A stretch of DNA of 64,000 nucleotides, taken from the NCBI GenBank assembly GCA_033782935.1, contig JAWQEG010000135.1, positions 1,118,501 through 1,182,500 on the forward strand, in the 5' to 3' direction. A program made the translations under genes and the position numbers. How positions within the stretch are numbered: position 1 is the stretch's first letter; each line of letters opens with the position of its first letter. The DNA is from Petrolisthes cinctipes (lineage: Eukaryota > Arthropoda > Malacostraca > Decapoda > Porcellanidae). Below the pieces are notes generated by a model that was not told the DNA's origin, searched no databases, and saw only the letters and a list, made by a program, of their open reading frames with translations. Positions 13,955-26,169 of this stretch are shown piece by piece.

Positions 13955-15730
13955 TTACATATCGACTTTTGGGCACCTAAAAGATCGATTTTCAGTATGA
14001 TTTGAGCCTGTATTTTGAAAATACTCTAACACGGAGTAGGCATGTACAGTTCGCTTCTGGGACCCCAAAATATCGAATTTTCGGGTGTTTTGGGCCTGAA
14101 TTTGAGATATCGACTTTGGGGACCTAAAATATCGATTTTTAGTATGTTTTGGGCCTATATTTTGAAAATATTCTAGCACTAAGTAGGCATGTACAGATCA
14201 CTTCTGGGACCCCAAAATATTGAATTTTCGGGTGTTTTGAGCCTGAATTTGAGATATAAAGGGTACAGATGATGCATGCACATATCAACATTGGACACTT
14301 AAAATATCGATTTTTAGCATGTTTTGAGCCTATATTTTTAAAAAATTCTAGCACTGAGTAGGCATGTACAGATCGCTTCTTGGACCCAAAAATATCGAAC
14401 TTTCGGGTGTTTTGAGGTTGAATTTGGGATATAAACGGGTGCAGAAGATGCATACACATGTTGACTTTGGTCACCTAAAATATCGATTTTTAGCATGTTT
14501 TGACCTATATTTTGAAAACATTCTAGCACTGACTAGACATGTACAGATCGCTTCTGGGACCCCGAAATATCGAATTTTCGGGTGTTTTGAGGTTGAATTT
14601 GAGATATAAACGAGTGCAGAAGATGCATACACTTGTTGACTTTGGGCACCTAAAATATCGATTTTCAGCATGTTTTGGGCCTGCATCTGAGTAGGCATGT
14701 ACAGATCGCTTTTGGGACCCCCAAATATCGAATTTTCGGGTGTTTTGAGCCTGAATTTGAGATATAAACGGGTACAGAAGATGCTTCCACATATCGACTT
14801 TTGGGCACCTAAAAGATCGATTTTCAGGATGTTTTGGGCCTGTATATTGAAAGTACTCTAACACGGAGTAGGCATGTACAGATCGCTTCTGGGACCCCAA
14901 AATATCGAATTTTTGGGTGTTTTTGGCCTGAATTTGAGATATCGACTTTGTGCACCTAAAATATCGATTTTTAGCATGTTTTGGGCCTATATTTTGAAAA
15001 TATTCTAGCACTGAGTAGGCATGTACAGATCGCTTCTGGGACCCCAAAATATCGAATTTTCGGGTGTTTTGAGCCTGAATTTGAGATATAAACGGGTACA
15101 GAAGATGCATGCACATATTGACTTTGGGCACATAAAATATCGATTTTCAGCATGTTTTGGGCCTGTATTTTGAAAATACTCTAACTAGGAGTAGGCATGT
15201 ACAGATCGCTTCTGGGACCAAAAAATATCGAATTTTCGGGTGTTTTGAGCCTGAATTTGAGATATAAACGGGTACAGAAGATGCATGCACATAACGACTT
15301 TGGACACTTAAAATATCGATTTTTAGCATGTTCTGAACCTATATTTTGAAAACATTCTAGCACTGACTAGACATGTACAAATCGCTTCTGGGACCCAAAA
15401 TTATCGAATTTTCGGGTGTTTTGAGGTTGAATTTGAGATATAAACGAGTGCAGAAGATGCATACACATGTTAAATTTGGGTACCTAAAATATCAATTTTT
15501 AGCATGTTTTGTGCCTGCACCTGAGTAGGCATGTACAGATCGCTTCTGGGACCCCAAAATATCGAATTTTTGGGTGTTTTTGGCCTGAATTTGAGATATC
15601 GACTTTCGGCACCTAAAATATCGATTTTTAGCATGTTTTGAACCTATATTTTGAAAAAATTCTAGCACTGACTAGGCATGTACAGATCGCTTCTGGGACC
15701 CAAAAATATCGAATTTTTAGGTGTTTTGAG
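13955..15730. repeat. Block duplicated at offset 3486 (first copy)
   Basis: Recurs at about 17441-19216 at a constant offset of 3486. Shared rare variants include a unit with CCTGCACCTGAGTAGGC at about 15514 and 19000, and AAAGATCGATTTTCAGGATG at about 14815 and 18300. The two copies diverge at about 15731 and 19217. Confidence 0.72.
15046..15221 (+). repeat. Representative 176-bp satellite unit made of two 88-bp halves
   Basis: Half A starts at 15046 with AAAATATCGAATTTTCGGG. Half B starts at 15134 with AAAATATCGATTTTCAGC. The next half A starts at 15222, so both halves are 88 bp. They align through most of their length: TGTTTTGAGCCTGAATTTGA against TGTTTTGGGCCTGTATTTTG, GATGCATGCACATAT against TAGGCATGTACAGAT, and CGACTTTGGGCAC against CGCTTCTGGGACC. 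The 176-bp unit therefore arose from a duplicated 88-bp ancestor whose halves diverged and then amplified together. Confidence 0.88.
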
Positions 15731-17320
15731 CCTTAATTTGAGATATAAATGGTACAGATGATGCATGCACATATCAACTTTGGACACTTAAAATATCGAT
15801 TTTTAGCATGTTTTGAGCCTATATTTTTAAAAAATTCTAGCACTGAGTAGGCATGTACAGATCGCTTCTTGGACCCCAAAATATCGAACTTTCGGGTGTT
15901 TTGAGGTTGAATTTGGGATATAAACGGGTGCAGAAGATGCATACACATGTTGACTTTGGTCACCTAAAATATCGATTTTTAGCATGTTTTGACCTATATT
16001 TTGAAAACATTCTAGCACTGACTAGACATGTACAGATCGCTTCTGGGACCCCGAAATATCGAATTTTCGGGTGTTTTGAGGTTGAATTTGAGATATAAAC
16101 GAGTGCAGAAGATGCATACACTTGTTGACTTTGGGCACCTAAAATATCGATTTTCAGCATGTTTTGGGCCTGCATCTGAGTAGGCATGTACAGATCGCTT
16201 CTGGGATCCCCAAATATCGAATTTTCGGGTGTTTTGAGCCTGAATTTGAGATATAAACGGGTACAGAAGATGCATGCACATATTGACTTTGGGCACATAA
16301 AATATCGATTTTCAGCATGTTTTGGGCCTGTATTTTGAAAATACTCTAACTAGGAGTAGGCATGTACAGATCGCTTCTGGGACCAAAAAATATCGAATTC
16401 TCGGGTGTTTTGAGCCTGAATTTGAGATATAAACGGGTACAGAAGATGCATGCACATAACGACTTTGGACACTTAAAATATCGATTTTTAGCATGTTTTG
16501 AACCTATATTTTGAAAACATTCTAGCACTGACTAGACATGTACAAATCGCTTCTGGGACCCAAAATTATCGAATTTTCGGGTGTTTTGAGGTTGAATTTG
16601 AGATATAAACGAGTGCAGAAGATGCATACACATGTTAAATTTGGGTACCTAAAATATCAATTTTTAGCATGTTTTGTGCCTGCACCTGAGTAGGCATGTA
16701 CAGATCGCTTCTGGGACCCCAAAATATCGAATTTTTGGGTGTTTTTGGCCTGAATTTGAGATATCGACTTTGGGCACCTAAAATATCGATTTTTAGCATG
16801 TTTTGAACCTATATTTTGAAAAAATTCTAGCACTGACTAGGCATGTACAGATCGCTTCTGGGACCCAAAAATATCGAATTTTTAGGTGTTTTGAGCCTTA
16901 ATTTGAGATATAAATGGTACAGATGATGCATGCACATATCAACTTTGGACACTTAAAATATCGATTTTTAGCATGTTTTGAGCCTATATTTTTAAAAAAT
17001 TCTAGCACTGAGTAGGCATGTACAGATCGCTTCTTGGACCCCAAAATATCGAACTTTCGGGTGTTTTGAGGTTGAATTTGGGATATCAACGGGTGCAGAA
17101 GATGCATACACATGTTGACTTTGGTCACCTAAAATATCGATTTTTAACATGTTTTGACCTATATTTTGAAAACATTCTAGCACTGACTAGACATGTACAG
17201 ATCGCTTCTGGGACCCCGAAATATCGAATTTTCGGGTGTTTTGAGGTTGAATTTGAGATATAAACGAGTGCAGAAGATGCATACACTTGTTGACTTTGGG
17301 CACCTAAAATATCGATTTTC
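15140..17320. repeat. Nested duplication, 1165-bp offset
   Basis: Sequence from about 15140 recurs 1165 bp later from about 16305. Examples are the units at 15147 and 16312, 15733 and 16898, and 15827 and 16992. Both carry a unit with the unusual shortened junction GATATAAATGGTACAGATG (about 15744 and 16909). The offset corresponds to about seven satellite units. Confidence 0.7.
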
Positions 17321-17440
17321 AGCATGTTTTGTGCCTGCATCTGAGTAGGCATGTACAGATCGCTTCTGGGACCCCAAAATATCGAATTTTCGGGTGTTCT
17401 GAGCCTGAATTTGAGATATAAACGGGTACAGAAGATGCTT

Positions 17441-19216
17441 CCACATATCGACTTTTGGGCACCTAAAAGATCGATTTTCAGTATGATTTGAGCCTGTATT
17501 TTGAAAATACTCTAACACGGAGTAGGCATGTACAGTTCGCTTCTGGGACCCCAAAATATCGAATTTTCGGGTGTTTTGGGCCTGAATTTGAGATATCGAC
17601 TTTGGGGACCTAAAATATCGATTTTTAGTATGTTTTGGGCCTATATTTTGAAAATATTCTAGCACTAAGTAGGCATGTACAGATCACTTCTGGGACCCCA
17701 AAATATCGAATTTTCGGGTGTTTTGAGCCTGAATTTGAGATATAAAGGGTACAGATGATGCATGCACATATCAACTTTGGACACTTAAAATATCGATTTT
17801 TAGCATGTTTTGAGCCTATATTTTTAAAAAATTCTAGCACTGAGTAGGCATGTACAGATCGCTTCTTGGACCCCGAAATATCGAACTTTCGGGTGTTTTG
17901 AGGTTGAATTTGGGATATAAACGGGTGCAGAAGATGCATACACATGTTGACTTTGGTCACCTAAAATATCGATTTTTAGCATGTTTTGACCTATATTTTG
18001 AAAACATTCTAGCACTGACTAGACATGTACAGATCGCTTCTGGGACCCCGAAATATCGAATTTTCGGGTGTTTTGAGGTTGAATTTGAGATATAAACGAG
18101 TGCAGAAGATGCATACACTTGTTGACTTTGGGCACCTAAAATATCGATTTTCAGCATGTTTTGGGCCTGCATCTGAGTAGGCATGTACAGATCGCTTCTG
18201 GGACCCCCAAATATCGAATTTTCGGGTGTTTTGAGCCTGAATTTGAGATATAAACGGGTACAGAAGATGCTTCCACATATCGACTTTTGGGAACCTAAAA
18301 GATCGATTTTCAGGATGTTTTGGGCCTGTATATTGAAAATACTCTAACACGGAGTAGGCATGTACAGATCGCTTCTGGGACCCCAAAATATCGAATTTTT
18401 GGGTGTTTTTGGCCTGAATTTGAGATATCGACTTTGGGCACCTATAATATCGATTTTTAGCATGTTTTGGGCCTATATTTTGAAAATATTCTAGCACTGA
18501 GTAGGCATGTACAGATCGCTTCTGGGACCCCAAAATATCGAATTTTCGGGTGTTTTGAGCCTGAATTTGAGATATAAACGGGTACAGAAGATGCATGCAC
18601 ATATTGACTTTGGGCACATAAAATATCGATTTTCAGCATGTTTTGGGCCTGTATTTTGAAAATACTCTAACTAGGAGTAGGCATGTACAGATCGCTTCTG
18701 GGAACAAAAAATATCGAATTTTCGGGTGTTTTGAGCCTGAATTTGAGATATAAACGGGTACAGAAGATGCATGCACATAACGACTTTGGACACTTAAAAT
18801 ATCGATTTTTAGCATGTTTTGAACCTATATTTTGAAAACATTCTAGCACTGACTAGACATGTACAAATCGCTTCTGGGACCCAAAATTATTGAATTTTCG
18901 GGTGTTTTGAGGTTGAATTTGAGATATAAACGAGTGCAGAAGATGCATACACATGTTAAATTTGGGTACCTAAAATATCAATTTTTAGCATGTTTTGTGC
19001 CTGCACCTGAGTAGGCATGTACAGATCGCTTCTGGGACCCCAAAATATCGAATTTTTGGGTGTTTTTGTCCTGAATTTGAGATATCGACTTTGGGCACCT
19101 AAAATATCGATTTTTAGCATGTTTTGAACCTATATTTTGAAAAAATTCTAGCACTGACTAGGCATGTACAGATCGCTTCTGGGACCCAAAAATATCGAAT
19201 TTTTAGGTGTTTTGAG
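17441..19216. repeat. Block duplicated at offset 3486 (second copy)
   Basis: Second copy of 13955-15730. Its left part overlaps a family with smaller offsets (1489, 1165 and 832 bp, which sum to 3486), showing that short duplications are nested inside a longer one. Confidence 0.72.
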
Positions 19217-20901
19217 GTTTAATTTGAGATTTAAACGGGTGCAGAAGATGCATACATATGTTGACTTTGGTCACCTAAAATATCGATTTTCAGCTTGTTT
19301 TGGGCCTGTATTTTGAAAATACTCTAACACGGAGTAAGCAAGTACAGATCGCTTCATGGACCCCAAAATATCGAATTTTCGGGTGTTTTGAGCCTGAATT
19401 TGAGATATAAACGGGTACAGAAGATGCATCCACATATCGAATTTTGGGCACCTAAAAGATCGATTTTCAGTATGTTTTGGGCCTGTATATTGAAAATACT
19501 CTAACAAGGAGTAGGCTTGTACAGATCGCTTCTGGAACCCCAAAATATCGAATTTTTGGGTGTTTTTGGCCCGAATTTGAGATATTGACTTTGGGGACCT
19601 AAAATATCAATTTTTAGCATGTTTTGGGCCTATATTTTGAAAATATTCTAGCACTGAGTAGGCATGTACAGATCGCTTCTGGGACCCCAAAATATCGAAT
19701 TTTCGAGTGTTTTGAGCCTGAATTTGAGATATAAACGGGCACAGAAGATGCTTGCACATATTGACTTTTGGGCACCTAAAATATCGATTTTGAGCATGTT
19801 TTGGGTCTGTATCTTGAAAACATTCTAACTAGGAGTAGGGATGCACAGATCGCTTATGGGACCCCAAAATACCGAATTTTCGGGTGTTTTGAGCCTGAAT
19901 TTGAGATATAACCGGGTACAGAAGATGCATGCACATATCGACTTTGGAGACCTAAAATATCGATTTTCAGCATGTTTTGGGCCTGTATTTTGAAAACATT
20001 CTAGTACTGAGTAGGCATGTACAGATCGCTTCTTGTACCCCAAAATATCGAGTTTTTGGGTGTTTTGGACCTGAATTTGAGATATCGACTTTGTGCACCT
20101 AAAATATCGATATTTTTGAAAATATTCTAGCACTGAGTAGGCATGTACAGATCGCTTCTGGGACCCCAAAATATCGAATTTTTGGGTGTTTTGAGCCTGA
20201 ATTTGAGATATAAACGGGTACAGAAGATGCATGCACATATTGACTTTGGGCACCTAAAATATCGATTTTCAGCATGTTTTGGGCCTGTATTTTGAAAATA
20301 CTCTAACTAGGAGTATATATGTACAGATCGCTTCTGGGACCCCAAAATATCGAATTTTCGGGTGTTTTGAGCCTGAATTTGAGATATAAACAGGTACAGA
20401 AGATGCATGAACATATCGACTTTGGACACTTAAAATATCGATTTTTAGCATGTTTTTAGCCTATATTTTGAAAACATTCTAGCACTGACTAGACATGTAC
20501 AGATCGCTTCTGGGACCCAAAATTATCAAATTTTCGGGTGTTTCGAGGTTGAATTTGAGATATATACGAGTGCAGAAGATGCATACACATGTTCACTTTG
20601 GGCACCTAAAATATCGATTTTCAGCATGTTTTGGGCCTGCATCTGAGTAAGCATGTATAGATCGCTTCTAGGACCCCAAAATATCGAATTTTCGAGTGTT
20701 TGGAGCCTGAATTTGAGATATAAACGGGTACAGAAGATGCATGCACATATCGACTTTAGGGCACCTAAAAGATCGATTTTCAGTATGTTTTGGGCCAGTA
20801 TTTTGAAAATAGTCTAACACGGAGTAGGCATGTACAGTTCGCTTCTGGGACCCCAAAATATCGAATTTTCGGGTGTTTTGGGCCTGAATTTGAAATATCG
20901 A
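19089..20901. repeat. 1813-bp tandem duplication, copy 1
   Basis: Matches 20902-22714 at a constant offset of 1813. By eye the copies look identical over long stretches, including private variants such as AGGAGTATATATGTACAG (20307 and 22120) and a unit with an internal deletion near 20101 and 21914. Breakpoints fall in an identical stretch containing GGGCACCTAAAATATCG, so exact edges cannot be placed. Confidence 0.85.
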
Positions 20902-22714
20902 CTTTGGGCACCTAAAATATCGATTTTTAGCATGTTTTGAACCTATATTTTGAAAAAATTCTAGCACTGACTAGGCATGTACAGATCGCTTCTGGGACCC
21001 AAAAATATCGAATTTTTAGGTGTTTTGAGGTTTAATTTGAGATTTAAACGGGTGCAGAAGATGCATACATATGTTGACTTTGGTCACCTAAAATATCGAT
21101 TTTCAGCTTGTTTTGGGCCTGTATTTTGAAAATACTCTAACACGGAGTAAGCAAGTACAGATCGCTTCATGGACCCCAAAATATCGAATTTTCGGGTGTT
21201 TTGAGCCTGAATTTGAGATATAAACGGGTACAGAAGATGCATCCACATATCGAATTTTGGGCACCTAAAAGATCGATTTTCAGTATGTTTTGGGCCTGTA
21301 TATTGAAAATACTCTAACAAGGAGTAGGCTTGTACAGATCGCTTCTGGAACCCCAAAATATCGAATTTTTGGGTGTTTTTGGCCCGAATTTGAGATATTG
21401 ACTTTGGGGACCTAAAATATCAATTTTTAGCATGTTTTGGGCCTATATTTTGAAAATATTCTAGCACTGAGTAGGCATGTACAGATCGCTTCTGGGACCC
21501 CAAAATATCGAATTTTCGAGTGTTTTGAGCCTGAATTTGAGATATAAACGGGCACAGAAGATGCTTGCACATATTGACTTTTGGGCACCTAAAATATCGA
21601 TTTTGAGCATGTTTTGGGTCTGTATCTTGAAAACATTCTAACTAGGAGTAGGGATGCACAGATCGCTTATGGGACCCCAAAATACCGAATTTTCGGGTGT
21701 TTTGAGCCTGAATTTGAGATATAACCGGGTACAGAAGATGCATGCACATATCGACTTTGGAGACCTAAAATATCGATTTTCAGCATGTTTTGGGCCTGTA
21801 TTTTGAAAACATTCTAGTACTGAGTAGGCATGTACAGATCGCTTCTTGTACCCCAAAATATCGAGTTTTTGGGTGTTTTGGACCTGAATTTGAGATATCG
21901 ACTTTGTGCACCTAAAATATCGATATTTTTGAAAATATTCTAGCACTGAGTAGGCATGTACAGATCGCTTCTGGGACCCCAAAATATCGAATTTTTGGGT
22001 GTTTTGAGCCTGAATTTGAGATATAAACGGGTACAGAAGATGCATGCACATATTGACTTTGGGCACCTAAAATATCGATTTTCAGCATGTTTTGGGCCTG
22101 TATTTTGAAAATACTCTAACTAGGAGTATATATGTACAGATCGCTTCTGGGACCCCAAAATATCGAATTTTCGGGTGTTTTGAGCCTGAATTTGAGATAT
22201 AAACAGGTACAGAAGATGCATGAACATATCGACTTTGGACACTTAAAATATCGATTTTTAGCATGTTTTTAGCCTATATTTTGAAAACATTCTAGCACTG
22301 ACTAGACATGTACAGATCGCTTCTGGGACCCAAAATTATCAAATTTTCGGGTGTTTCGAGGTTGAATTTGAGATATATACGAGTGCAGAAGATGCATACA
22401 CATGTTCACTTTGGGCACCTAAAATATCGATTTTCAGCATGTTTTGGGCCTGCATCTGAGTAAGCATGTATAGATCGCTTCTAGGACCCCAAAATATCGA
22501 ATTTTCGAGTGTTTGGAGCCTGAATTTGAGATATAAACGGGTACAGAAGATGCATGCACATATCGACTTTAGGGCACCTAAAAGATCGATTTTCAGTATG
22601 TTTTGGGCCAGTATTTTGAAAATAGTCTAACACGGAGTAGGCATGTACAGTTCGCTTCTGGGACCCCAAAATATCGAATTTTCGGGTGTTTTGGGCCTGA
22701 ATTTGAAATATCGA
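20902..22714. repeat. 1813-bp tandem duplication, copy 2
   Basis: Second copy of the block at 19089. Near-identity implies a very recent unequal exchange or a gene-conversion event. Confidence 0.85.
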
Positions 22715-24099
22715 CTTTGGGCACCTAAAATATCGATTTTTAGCATGTTTTGGGCCTATATTTTGAAAATATTCTAGCACTGAGTAGGCATGTACAGATC
22801 GCTTCTGGGACCCCAAAATATCGAATTTTCGGGTGTTTTGAGCCTGAATTTGAGATATAAACGGGTACAGAAGATGCATTCACATATTGACTTTGGGCAC
22901 CTAAAATATCGATTTTCAGCATGTTTTGGGCCTGTATTTTGAAAATACTCTAACTAGGAGTAGGCATGTACATATCGCTTCTGGAACCCAAAAATATCGA
23001 TTTTTCGGGTGTTTTGAGGTTGAATTTGGGATAAAAACGGGTGCAGAAGATGCATGCACATGTTGACTTTGGTCACCTAAAATATCGATTTTCAGCTTGT
23101 TTTGGGCCTGTATTTTAAAAATACTCTAACAAGGAGTAAGCAAGTACAGATCGCTTCTGGGACCCCAAAATATCGAATTTTCGGGTGTTTTGAGCCTGAA
23201 TTTGAGATATAAACGGGTACAGAAGATGCATCCACATATCTACTTTTGGGCACCTAAAAGATCGATTTTCAGTATGTTTTGGGCCTGTATATTGAAAATA
23301 CTCTAACACGGAGTAGGCATGTACAGATCGCTTCTGAGACCCCAAAATATCGAATTTTTGGGTGTTTTTTTCCTGAATTTGAGATATCGACTTTGGGCAC
23401 CTAAAATATCGATTTTTAGCATGTTTTGTTCCTATATTTTGAAAATATTCTAGCACTGAGTAGGCATGTACAGATCGCTTCTGGGACCCCAAAATATCGA
23501 ATTTTCGGGTATTTTGAGCCTGAATTTGAGATATAAACGGGTACAGATGATGCATGCACATATCGACTTTTGGGGACTTAAAAAGACCGATTTTCAGTAT
23601 GTTTTGGGCCTGTATTTTGAAAATACTCTAACACGGAGTAGGCATGTACAGTTCGCTTCTGGGACCCCAAAATATCGAATTTTAGGGTGTTTTGGGCCTG
23701 AATTTGAGATATCGACTTTGGGCACCTAAAACATCGATTTTAGCATGTTTTGGGCCTATATTTTGAAAGTATTCTAGCACTAAGTAGGCATGTACAGATC
23801 ACTTCTGGGACCCAAAAAAATCGAATTTTCGGGTGTTTTGAGCCTGAATTTGAGATATAAACGGGTACAGAAGATGCATGCACATATTGACTTTGGGCAC
23901 CTAAAATATCGATTTTCAGCATGTTTTGGGCCTGTACTTTGAAAATACTCTAACTAGGAGTAGGCATGTACAGATCGCTTCTAGGACCCCAATATATCGA
24001 ATTTTCGGGTGTTTTGAGCCTGAATTTGAGATATAAACGGGTACAGAAGATGCATGCACATATCGACTTTGGACACTTAAAATATCGATTTTTAACATG

Positions 24100-24900
24100 T
24101 TTTTAGCCTATATTTTGAAAACATTCTAGCACTGACTAGACATGTACAGATCGCTTCTGGGACCCAAAATTATCGAATTTTCGGGTGTTTTGAGGTTGAA
24201 TTTGAGGTATAAACGAGTGCAGAAGAAGCATACACATGTTCAATTTGGGTACCTAAAATATCGATTTTTAGCATGTTTTGGGCATGCATCTGAGTAGGCA
24301 TGTACAGATCGCTTCTGGGACCCCAAAATATCGAATTTTCGGGTGTTTGGAGCCTGAATTTGAGATATAAACGGGTACAGAAAATGCATGCACATATCGA
24401 CTTTTGGGCACCTAAAATATCGATTTTCAGTATGTTTTGGGCCTGTATTTTGAAAATACTCTAACACGGAGTAGGCATGTACAGATCGCTTCTGGGACCC
24501 CAAAATATCGAATTTTCGGGTGTTTGGAGCCTGAATATGAGATATAAACGGGTACAGAAGATGCATGCACATATCGACTTTTGGGCACCTAAAAGATCGA
24601 TTTTCATTATGTTTTGGGCCAGTATTTTGAAAATACTCTAACACAGACTAGGCATGTACAGTTCGCTTCTGGGACCCCAAAATATCGAATTTTAGGGTGT
24701 TTTGGGCCTGAATTTGAGATATCGTCTTTGGGCACCTAAAATATCGATTGTTAGCATGTTTTGGGCCTATATTTTGAAAATATTCTAGCACTAAGTAGGC
24801 ATGTACAGATCACTTCTGGGACCCCAAAATATCGAATTTTCGGGTGTTTTGAGCCTGAATTTGAGATATAAACGGGTACAGAAGATGCATGCACATATTG
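24100..24900. repeat. Block repeated at 29184-29984 (offset 5084)
   Basis: The units here, including the ATCGATTGTTA variant at about 24744, recur about 5084 bp downstream (ATCGATTGTTATCATG at about 29828) in the same order. Other block families lie between the copies, so this is a dispersed rather than adjacent duplication. Confidence 0.6.
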
Positions 24901-25697
24901 ACTTTGGACACTTAAAATATCGATTTTTAGCATGTTTTGAGCCTATATTTTGAAAAAAATTCTAGCACTGAGTAGGCATGTACAGATCGCTTCTGGGACC
25001 CAAAAATATCGAATTTTTAGGTGTTTTGAGGTTTAATTTGAGATATAAACGGGTGCAGAAGATGCATACACATGTTGACTTTGGTCACCTAAAATATCGA
25101 TTTTCAGCTTGTTTTGGGCCTGTATTTTGAAAATACTCTAACACGGAGTAAGCAAGTACAGATCGCTTCTGGGACCCCAAAATATCGAATTTTCGGGTGT
25201 TTGGAGCCTGAATTTGAGATATAAACGGGTACAGAAGATGCATGCACATATCGACTTTTGGGCACCTAAAAGATCGATTTTCATTATGTTTTGGGCCAGT
25301 ATTTTGAAAATACTCTAACACAGAGTAGGCATGTACAGTTCGCTTCTGGGACCCCAAAATATCGAATTTTAGGGTGTTTTGGGCCTGAATTTGAGATATC
25401 GTCTTTGGGCACCTAAAATATCGATTGTTAGCATGTTTTGGGCCTATATATTGAAAATATTCTAGCACTAAGTAGGCATGTACAGATCACTTCTGGGACC
25501 CCAAAATATCGAATTTTCGGGTGTTTTGAGCCTGAATTTGAGATATAAACGGGTACAGAAGATGCATGCACATATCGACTTTGGACACTTAAAATATCGA
25601 TTTTTAGCATGTTTTGAGCCTATATTTTGAAAAAATTCTAGCACTTAGTAGGCATGTACAGATCGCTTCTGGGACCCCAAAATATCGAATTTTTAGG
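24510..25697. repeat. Nested duplication, 677-bp offset
   Basis: Sequence at about 24510-25020 recurs at about 25187-25697. Both copies share the rare variants CGATTTTCATTATGTTTTGG (24597 and 25274) and ATCGATTGTTAGCATG (24744 and 25421). The offset is about four satellite units. Confidence 0.65.
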
Positions 25698-26169
25698 TGT
25701 TTTGAGGTTTAATTTGAGATATAAACGGGTGCAGAAGATGCATACACATGTTGACTTTGGTCACCTAAAATATCGATTTTCAGCTTGTTTTGGGCCTGTA
25801 TTTTGAAAATACTCTAACACGGAGTAAGCAAGTACAGATCGCTTCATGGCCCCCAAAATATCGAATTTTCGGGTGTTTTGAGCCTGAATTTGAGATATAA
25901 ACGGGTACAGAAGATGCATCCACATATCGAATTTTGGGCACCTAAAAGATCGATTTTCAGTATGTTTTGGGCCTGTATATTGAAAATACTCTAACACGGA
26001 GTAGGCATGTACAGATCGCTTCTGGGACCCCAAAATATCGAATTTTCGGGTGTTTTGGGCCTGAATTTGAAATATCGACTTTGGGCACCTAAAATATCGA
26101 TTTATAGCATGTTTTGGGTCTATATTTTGAAAATATATTCTAGCACTGAGTAGGCATGTACAGATCGCT

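Noticed and set aside
14523..15131. 202-codon minus-strand frame, with a similar one at 18009-18617
   Set aside because: Its recurrence is explained by the 3486-bp block duplication, not by selection on a protein.
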